Shown here one piece after another: positions 14,434 through 20,176 of a stretch of 22,202 bases of DNA. The stretch lies in NCBI GenBank assembly GCA_035544675.1, contig DATKCA010000088.1, positions 1 through 22,202 on the forward strand, given 5' to 3'. Within the stretch, counting starts at the first letter, position 1; each line of letters opens with the position of its first letter. The notes beneath the pieces are model-generated. The model had not been told where the DNA came from. It made no database searches and saw nothing but the letters and a program-made list of their open reading frames with translations. This DNA comes from DATKCA01 sp035544675 (GTDB lineage Bacteria; Acidobacteriota; Thermoanaerobaculia; Gp7-AA8). The position numbers and the translations under genes are program-made.

Positions 14434-15971
14434 CCACCGCCGACTACGTCATCCTGATCGCGTACTTCGCGGCGATCCTGACGGTGTCGGCGTTGATCGC
14501 GCGCCGGCAGCGCAGCGGCGACGACTTCTTCCTGGCCGGCCGGTCGATGCACGGCCGCACGCTGGCGCTGTCGATCATGGCCAACCAGGCCAGCGCGGTG
14601 AGCCTGGTCGGCGCGCCGGCGTTCGTGGCCCTGCAGGCCGGCGGCGGAATGCGGTGGCTGCAGTACGAGCTGGCGCTGCCCATCGCCATGATCCTGGTCA
14701 TCGTCTTCCTGCTGCCGGCGCTGCGCTCGGTCACGGGGGCATCGATCTACGAGTTCGCGGAGCTCCGCTTCGGCGCTGGAACGCGCCAGCTGCTCTCTCT
14801 GGTGTTCCTGGTCTCGCGCGGCCTCGCTGCCGGCGTCATCCTCTACGCCTCGGCTCTCGTGGTCTCGCCGGTGCTGGGCATTTCGGTTCCGGCGGCCATC
14901 TTCGTCACCGGCCTCTTCTCGGTCGCGTACTGCACGCTGGGCGGCATTCTCGCCGACATCTGGAGCGACATCGCCCAGCTGGCCATCCTCTGGGTGGGCG
15001 TTCTGATCTCGGCGATCTTCGTGCTGGCGCGTGCAGGATCGGACGTGGTGCGCGCCATTCCGCTGGAACGGACGAAGACGATCGTGGTCGACTCGTTGGG
15101 GCTCACCGACGGCAACTCGTTCGCGCTCGTGCCGATGCTGCTGGGCGGCATCATTCTCTACATGTCGTACTACGCCTGCGACCAGAGCCAGGCCCAGCGC
15201 CTTCTGGCGGCGTCGTCGGATGAGGAGGCGCGCCGCGCGCTCGTGCTCAACGGCCTCCTGCGCTTTCCCCTGGTCCTGACGTACTGCCTCTTCGGACTGC
15301 TGCTGGCCGGACTGCTCCGCGTCGATGGCGATTTCGCGGCGGCCATGGCCGGCAAGCCGGCGGACGCGCTCGTCCCGACCTTCATCCTGATGTGGCTGCC
15401 CGCCGGGATGAAGGGTCTGCTCGTGGCGGCGATCCTGGCGGCGGCGATGTCGTCGCTCGACTCCGCGCTGAACTCGCTCGCCGCCGTGACGCTCGAGGAC
15501 CTCGTGCGCATCCGCTCGTCGAATCAGTCCGCGTGGCTCGGGCGCGGCGTGACGCTGGCGTGGGGACTGTCGGCCATCGCCTCCGCGCTGATCTTCGCCC
15601 GGGGGACCACCGGCGTGCTGCAGCTCATCACGCAGGTCGGTTCGGCCGTGTACGGGCCGGTGCTGGCGATCTTCCTCATCGGAGCAGCAACCCGCAGCGG
15701 CAACGGGCGGGCCGCGGCGGTGGCGCTCATGGCCGGACTCGTGACGAACCTCATCCTGGCCAGGACGGTGCCGGGGATGTCGCCGCTTTGGTGGAATGTG
15801 ACGGGGTTCTTCATCAGTAGCGCGACGCTGTTCATCCTGGCCGGCTTCCAGCGCGGCGGCGAAGTGGTCGTGCCGAAGCAGCAGGTGGCCGTGCTGAGCG
15901 CCGCCGCCGCGGTGATGTTCCTCGTCGTCGGGGCGCTGCCGCCGCTGATCGCCTGGGCGGCGGGAGGGTAA
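14430..15971 (+). CDS. Sodium:solute symporter family (SSS) transporter
   Basis: This 513-residue membrane transporter has the SSS plan of about 13 helices. Family features are DDFFLAGRSM (31-40) after helix 1, NQASAVSLVGAPAF, YEFAELRFG (107-115), GGILADIWSD (171-180), DQSQAQRLLAA (251-261) and the sodium-site segment AAMSSLDSALNSLA (338-351) with the paired Ser and Asp. The ATGA overlap with the previous stop makes it the fifth gene of the solute operon. That position suggests uptake of the same osmolyte or another compatible solute, but SSS members also carry proline, sugars or vitamins and substrate cannot be read. Its stop is followed within 10 bp by a heptamer repeat array. Confidence 0.93.
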   Translation: MTTADYVILIAYFAAILTVSALIARRQRSGDDFFLAGRSMHGRTLALSIMANQASAVSLVGAPAFVALQAGGGMRWLQYELALPIAMILVIVFLLPALRSVTGASIYEFAELRFGAGTRQLLSLVFLVSRGLAAGVILYASALVVSPVLGISVPAAIFVTGLFSVAYCTLGGILADIWSDIAQLAILWVGVLISAIFVLARAGSDVVRAIPLERTKTIVVDSLGLTDGNSFALVPMLLGGIILYMSYYACDQSQAQRLLAASSDEEARRALVLNGLLRFPLVLTYCLFGLLLAGLLRVDGDFAAAMAGKPADALVPTFILMWLPAGMKGLLVAAILAAAMSSLDSALNSLAAVTLEDLVRIRSSNQSAWLGRGVTLAWGLSAIASALIFARGTTGVLQLITQVGSAVYGPVLAIFLIGAATRSGNGRAAAVALMAGLVTNLILARTVPGMSPLWWNVTGFFISSATLFILAGFQRGGEVVVPKQQVAVLSAAAAVMFLVVGALPPLIAWAAGG

Positions 15972-15980
15972 GGCGGGCCT

Positions 15981-16015
15981 CGGGGCTCGGGGCTCAGGGC
16001 TCGGGGCTCAGGGCT
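15981..16015 (+). repeat. Heptamer tandem array (CRGGGCT x5)
   Basis: Five consecutive seven-base units, CGGGGCT or CAGGGCT, fill the gap between the symporter stop and the stop of the convergent channel gene; the channel stop codon touches the last unit. The same unit recurs on the other side of the channel gene. Confidence 0.85.
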
Positions 16016-16728
16016 CAGGCGCGAGGCCTGCGACCGGAGGCCTCGTCGCGTTCGATGAAGAACGAGGCGAGCGTGGCCGTGATGTAGCCGAACACCCCGA
16101 GGGAGTACATGGCCAGGACGAGGGTGAGAGCGCGGCCCGGGCCGGTGCGCGGCCAGTACTCCGAGCCCAGCGACGTCATGAGCATCGCCGTCCACCAGAG
16201 CGCCGCGGTGTAGTCCTCGAAGACCGCGCGGTTCGGCCCCTCGCTCTCGAAGGCCATCATCCCGGCCGCACCGCTGAACAGCACCAGAAGCGAGAGCGTC
16301 ACCACGTATCCGAAGCCGTGCCGCCGCATGCCGCGGCGCAGCGCGCGCATCCCCCGGTTGAGCGAGCCGAGGAGCCTCGCGAAGCGGAAGCCGCGGACCA
16401 TCCTGGCGGCGCGGAACGCCCGTCCGATCCGCGCCAGCCGGAAGGCGGGAAGAACGAGAGAGATCACTGTCACCACGTTGCGGCGCAGGAACATCAGCTT
16501 GCGCGGCGCGATGATCAGCTTGACCGCGAAGTCGCTCAGAAACACGACCCAGATGGCCATCGCGGCGATCTCGCCGGTGCGCGTCACGCCCCGCGTCAGC
16601 TCCACCACCACCAGCACGAGCCAGATGAACGAGAGAACGATCATCGGCTTCTCGAGAAGCCTCTCGATCTGGACGAGGAGGCGCGTCCGCTCCGTCTCAA
16701 CCGGATGCATCGGATGAGGCTGCATCAT
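16015..16728 (-). CDS. Voltage-sensor cation channel with non-canonical selectivity filter
   Basis: This 237-residue six-helix channel monomer belongs to the voltage-gated ion channel superfamily. S4 is unusually regular: Arg at 97, 100, 103, 106, 109, 112, 115 and 118, every third residue. S5 (about 140-160) and S6 (about 199-225, ending in TATLASFFIERD) frame the pore. The pore helix LWWTAMLMTSLGSEYWP (177-193) matches the K+-channel pattern up to T185-x-x-G188, but the canonical Y-G is replaced by S189-E190. Ion selectivity may therefore differ from potassium. I recall related proteins with GSEYWP, so this is probably a subfamily trait. It follows the MscS gene on the same strand and converges on the solute operon. 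Confidence 0.87.
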   Translation of the reverse strand: MMQPHPMHPVETERTRLLVQIERLLEKPMIVLSFIWLVLVVVELTRGVTRTGEIAAMAIWVVFLSDFAVKLIIAPRKLMFLRRNVVTVISLVLPAFRLARIGRAFRAARMVRGFRFARLLGSLNRGMRALRRGMRRHGFGYVVTLSLLVLFSGAAGMMAFESEGPNRAVFEDYTAALWWTAMLMTSLGSEYWPRTGPGRALTLVLAMYSLGVFGYITATLASFFIERDEASGRRPRA

Positions 16729-16743
16729 GAACCGGGCCAGGCA

Positions 16744-16815
16744 GAGGGCTCAGGGCTCGGGGCTCGGGCCTCGGGCCTCGGGGGCTAGGGGGCTCAGGGC
16801 TCGGGCTGAGGCCCG
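16744..16815 (+). repeat. Degenerate heptamer array (GGGCTCG family), partly coding
   Basis: Units such as CAGGGCT, CGGGGCT and CGGGCCT repeat from 16744, ending with a GGGCTGAGGCCCGAGGCCTG-type stretch near 16804. The array lies between the MscS and channel genes. On the minus strand its right part encodes the last residues and the stop of the MscS protein (GLGPQPEP, stop at 16794). Confidence 0.8.
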
Positions 16816-17861
16816 AGGCCTGAGGCCACGAACAGGGTCCGGGTCGGATACGCGAACTCGGCACCCGCCTCACCGAAGGCCCGGAGGATGGCCAGGTTCA
16901 CCGCCTGCTGCTTGTCCATGAACACGCCGTAGTTGGAGGTGAGGACGTAGTAGACGAGCTCCAGCTCATAGGCTGATTCGCCGAATTGCATGAAGTGCGC
17001 GCGATCGAAGCGCACCCCCTCCTGCTGCTCCACTGCCGCGCGGATGAGGCCCGGCAGCCGCTCCAGAACGTCCGGCGGAGTCTGATACGTCACGCCGATC
17101 TTGCCGACGACGCGCCGCTCCGGCATGCGCCCGTAGTTCCGGATCCGGCTCCTCAGCAGGTCGCCGTTGGAAACGACCAGCTCCTCGCCCGAAAGCGACC
17201 GGATGCGCGTGGTCTTGAGGCCGATGTGCTGCACGACGCCGATGTCGCCCTCTCCGATGTTGATGGCATCGCCGACGACGAATGGCTTGTCGACCACGAT
17301 GGAGAGCGACGCGAAGAGGTCGCCGAGGATGTTCTGGGTGGCCAGGGCGATGGCCACGCCGCCGATGCCCAGCCCGGCGATGAGAGCCGTGACGTCGAAG
17401 CCGACGTTGTCGAGCGCCGCCAGGACGGCGACGATCCACACCCCGATGACTGCGCCGAACCGGAAGGCGCGGATCGTGGTGATGGCCGACGGATCCGACT
17501 CGATGCGCGTCCGGCCGTAGCGCTCGAGGGCGAACTCCACGACTGCGACGCCCCACACCGCTCCCTGCGCGACCAAGGAGACGCGGGTCAGCATGGCCAG
17601 CGCCCGTCCCAGCTCCGGAGTCAGCGGAAGAACTCGCGCCCCGGCATAGATCGCCGGGAACAGCAGCAGCAGCGGCTTGGTCCGCACCACCACGTCGACG
17701 AGGAAATCGTCGACGCTCGTTCCGGTCTGGCGGCTGAGTCCGTGGTGCCGCCGGGCCAGCGCGCGCGCGGACCAGGCCACCAGAAGGATGAAGAGGGTGA
17801 CCGCCAGGGCGATGGCGGCGCTCGACGGCGGCGCATCGAGCAGCAGGTCGATCGACTTCAT
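16794..17861 (-). CDS. MscS-family small-conductance mechanosensitive channel
   Basis: This 355-residue inner-membrane channel opens under membrane tension to release solutes on osmotic downshock. It has five predicted helices, with the pore-lining TM3 at about 158-190 containing GLGIGGVAIALATQNILGD. DKPFVVGDAI (191-200) and the beta-domain turn GLKTTRIRSLSGEELVVSNG follow, split over about 212-231. The C-terminal alpha/beta domain runs to about 340. The last residues, SGLGPQPEP, are encoded by a low-complexity repeat array and probably carry no function. The ATG at 17861 is the only good start. It fits the solute-synthesis genes next door as a safety valve. Confidence 0.93.
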   Translation of the reverse strand: MKSIDLLLDAPPSSAAIALAVTLFILLVAWSARALARRHHGLSRQTGTSVDDFLVDVVVRTKPLLLLFPAIYAGARVLPLTPELGRALAMLTRVSLVAQGAVWGVAVVEFALERYGRTRIESDPSAITTIRAFRFGAVIGVWIVAVLAALDNVGFDVTALIAGLGIGGVAIALATQNILGDLFASLSIVVDKPFVVGDAINIGEGDIGVVQHIGLKTTRIRSLSGEELVVSNGDLLRSRIRNYGRMPERRVVGKIGVTYQTPPDVLERLPGLIRAAVEQQEGVRFDRAHFMQFGESAYELELVYYVLTSNYGVFMDKQQAVNLAILRAFGEAGAEFAYPTRTLFVASGLGPQPEP

Positions 17862-17894
17862 GGGTGAAGGTTACTATGCTGGCGTGGTCCTGAT

Positions 17895-18149
17895 TTATCT
17901 GCTCACCGCCCGCCGGCGCGGTGGCGTTCCACTGAAGCCCGTCTGCACTCTTCCGCGATTGCCGGTGGCCTCGCGGAACGATTGCTCGAATTCACGCCGG
18001 ATCATGCCCATCTGGTCGATCTCGTCCTGGGCCGCACCTCCCGGCGTGAGCAGCACGAACATCACGCGGAACTCGCGCTGTGTATCGGGATACTGCGGCT
18101 GGCGCTGCAAAGGGAACGTAAATCGTTGGCCTGAGACTTCGACGAGCAT
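17895..18149 (-). pseudogene. Probable C-terminal remnant of an unrecognised protein
   Basis: An 84-residue frame runs from ATG 18149 to TAA 17895. The sequence looks coding: FTFPLQRQPQYPD, REFRVMFVLLTPGG and IDQMGMIRREFEQSFREATG read like a beta strand followed by an amphipathic helix. Protein-like sequence continues upstream without a start (PLDVPTRFPAESRAA) until a TAG near 18214, beyond which the frame is not protein-like. This suggests the 3' end of a longer gene whose 5' part was lost. There is no good ribosome-binding site before 18149. It could still be a small expressed gene. I do not recognise the family. Confidence 0.45.
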
Positions 18150-18638
18150 CGCCGCCCGAGATTCTGCCGGAAATCGAGTCGGGACGTCTAACGGCGTAGC
18201 GCGTCGCGATGTCTATGCTGGGCGTTGTGCTGGAGTCTCGACTGGGAACGGGGAGCGAGGAGGGCTCGCCGCCCGGGTACGGCGGCGTCCGTCGGCTATG
18301 AAGGTTCGCTGTCCGCCGACGCCAGCGGTATCCATTCTGACGATGCGTGCTGCCGCATTGCGGATATGGCTGATCTATCCAAAGCGGAAACGCCTCATCG
18401 TCAAGGGGTGGTTCGGCGATGATCTCGTCAGGATCAAACGAAAAGGGCAATGCGGTGCCACCGCTTGCGCAGATGGATCGGACGAGCCCCATTTGGGCTC
18501 TCTCTCTTGCGACGCCGAGCCGATGGTCGCCACCGTGATGCGAAGGGGTCGTGTGTCGCGACACGTGTTTCCATTCTGTGTCCGCGATTGCGCTCGTAGC
18601 GGGTAGGGTTTCTCGGGTCGTTCGCCCCTCATGTAGAG
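18150..18638. other. Gene-free stretch of about 490 bp
   Basis: No frame on either strand here has convincing coding character; the open frames that cross it are long only because of the base composition. Base composition is lower in GC than the operons to the left. It contains a perfect 12-bp palindrome, GTGTCGCGACAC (18553-18564), 75 bp upstream of the AraC-type gene, which could be an operator. It may be eroded coding sequence or an insertion junction. Confidence 0.5.
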
Positions 18639-18986
18639 ATGCGTCGCTCCGATAGTGCTCTGCTGGGCTCAATCAGAGCGTACGTGCGCACGTGTTTTCA
18701 TCACGAATCACCGCCGCGCGTCGGGGATCTGGCCCTGACGCTCAATATGTCGCGCAGGCGCTTGAACCAGCGCGTGCTCGCAGCCTCCGGATTAACGGTC
18801 GCCGCCTTCCTCAAGCGCGAGCAGATTCGGTGCGCCAGGTATCTCTTGGCGAGCACTCAATTATCCGTCACACAGATCGCCTACCGGGCGGCCTTCGGAA
18901 CGCGCCGAACGTTTCACCGCGCTTTCCTCCGGCACACCGGCATGACGCCCGCGGTATATCGGCGGAACTCGTCAAAATGTCCCTAG
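18639..18986 (+). CDS. Stand-alone AraC-type DNA-binding protein
   Basis: This 115-residue protein consists almost entirely of an AraC-type double helix-turn-helix. The first helix pair is in PPRVGDLALTLNMSRRRLNQRV (split around residues 25-46), and the second in LSVTQIAYRAAFGTRRTFHRAFLRHTGMTPAVYRR (residues about 75-108), with the family signature GTRRTFHRAFLRHTGMTPA. There is no N-terminal cupin or other ligand domain, unlike typical 250-300 residue AraC regulators. An in-frame stop at 18597 means the frame cannot reach upstream to such a domain, so it is either a natural short form or a truncated gene. The ribosome-binding site is weak (GTAGAG). It precedes two secreted-protein genes on the same strand and may control them. 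Confidence 0.85.
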   Translation: MRRSDSALLGSIRAYVRTCFHHESPPRVGDLALTLNMSRRRLNQRVLAASGLTVAAFLKREQIRCARYLLASTQLSVTQIAYRAAFGTRRTFHRAFLRHTGMTPAVYRRNSSKCP

Positions 18987-18999
18987 ATATAAAAACGGA

Positions 19000-19029
19000 T
19001 TGCCTTTATAACGTTTTCTTACACAAAAT
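19000..19029 (+). promoter_or_regulatory. Candidate sigma-70 type promoter
   Basis: TTGCCT (19000-19005) and CAAAAT (19024-19029) are separated by 18 bp in the most AT-rich stretch of the window, about 50 bp before the signal-peptide gene. Spacing fits a housekeeping promoter; the match to the -10 consensus is four of six. Confidence 0.3.
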
Positions 19030-19080
19030 AACTCGGAGCGCACGAAGCACGCGCCAGCAATCCGGGTCCTGGAGGACATC

Positions 19081-20160
19081 ATTTCCCGCATCCTTACCAG
19101 CATCCTCGCCCTGTGCGTGAGCACGCCGCTTCTCGCACTTGAAGTAACGACCACGCGTGCCGCGTTCAACCCGTCCCGTGGCGAAACCGTCACGTTCACA
19201 ATCAAGACAACGGAGCGCGGCGCGCTGACCGCGCGCATCCTCGATCGCGATGCGTACGTCACCAAAACGCTTGCGGCCGCTCGCCCAGTCGCTCCCGGCG
19301 AGGTACGACTCACGTGGGACGGCACCGACGACGCCGGACGCCGCGTGCCCGACGAAGCCTGGAGCCTCCACGTCGAGCTGCGCGGCACCAAGCGCCATGC
19401 CACGTACTTTCCCGCCAGCCAGCCCACAGCGATGACTGGGATCCGGCTCGACGCGTACAGCCCGAAGACCGGCATCCTGCGCTACACGCTCCCCTTCGCC
19501 GCTCGCGTCCACATCCAAGCCGGCATCAAGGACGCGCAGTCCGCCGACCCGACCGCGGGCGCTGTGATGAAAACCCTGGTGAACCGCGCCCCACGCCCCA
19601 GCGGAGCCGTGATCGAATACTGGACGGGCATGGACGAATCAGGAACGATCAGCGTGCCCGCCCTGCCGCACTTCGTCGTCGCGATCGCCGTCACACCGCT
19701 GCCCGAGAACGCCGTGATCACGTACGGCAATCGCACGATCACGTTCTTGGACGCCGCACTCCAGCGTACCGGCCGCCCGCTCTACGGCACGGGCACGCTC
19801 GCCGCGCACGGCCATCACGAACACCACCAAGGACTCACGACGTTCGACGATGTCGCCCCGCACCTGCGCGCCACGCCGCGCGCGGAATGGGACGCGAGCA
19901 CGAAAACCTGGCTCGCAAACTCGCGCCATATCCAGGTCCGCCTCGCTCTTGACGGTCCGACCGCCGCCGCCTTCGCCAAACACCCCGGCCGCCTGGTCGT
20001 TTACGTCGACCAGCACCGCGTCATCGACCAGAAGCCGGCCGCCGACGTACCGATTACCCTCGACCTGCCCGGTGACGGACCGCACGTCATCGCCGCGAAC
20101 TGGGTGAGCGACTACGGTCCGGTCGCCGCTACCGCATTCCGCATCCAAACCATCCGCTAA
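19081..20160 (+). CDS. Secreted FlgD-Ig-like repeat protein
   Basis: This exported protein has about 359 residues. The segment ISRILTSILALCVSTPLLA is a clear signal peptide, yet no ATG, GTG or TTG precedes it in frame back to a TAA at 19009. GGAGG (19071-19075) sits 5 nt before ATT (19081), which I take as the probable start. The first ordinary start, GTG at 19117, would cut the signal peptide in half. Two FlgD-Ig-like beta domains follow: FNPSRGETVTFTI to LTWDGTDDAGRRV, then LRYTLPFAARVHIQ to EYWTGMDESGTI. A His-rich loop HGHHEHHQ (about 243-250) and a third beta-rich region complete it. It ends 16 bp before the next secreted-protein gene, suggesting an operon. Function is unknown; a cell-surface or extracellular structural role is likely. 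Confidence 0.78.
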   Translation: MSRILTSILALCVSTPLLALEVTTTRAAFNPSRGETVTFTIKTTERGALTARILDRDAYVTKTLAAARPVAPGEVRLTWDGTDDAGRRVPDEAWSLHVELRGTKRHATYFPASQPTAMTGIRLDAYSPKTGILRYTLPFAARVHIQAGIKDAQSADPTAGAVMKTLVNRAPRPSGAVIEYWTGMDESGTISVPALPHFVVAIAVTPLPENAVITYGNRTITFLDAALQRTGRPLYGTGTLAAHGHHEHHQGLTTFDDVAPHLRATPRAEWDASTKTWLANSRHIQVRLALDGPTAAAFAKHPGRLVVYVDQHRVIDQKPAADVPITLDLPGDGPHVIAANWVSDYGPVAATAFRIQTIR

Positions 20161-20176
20161 GGAGTCGCCCTCGCCC

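Noticed and set aside
18553..18564. Perfect 12-bp palindrome GTGTCGCGACAC as an AraC operator
   Set aside because: AraC-type proteins usually bind direct, asymmetric sites, and a 12-bp palindrome may arise by chance; kept only as a note in the gene-free entry.
17677..18606. 309-residue plus-strand frame over the MscS start and the gene-free stretch
   Set aside because: No domain, starts inside the MscS gene on the opposite strand, and amino-acid composition is not protein-like.
17992..18672. 226-residue minus-strand frame over the gene-free stretch
   Set aside because: Overlaps the remnant gene in another frame and has no conserved segment; rich in Arg, Ser and Pro.
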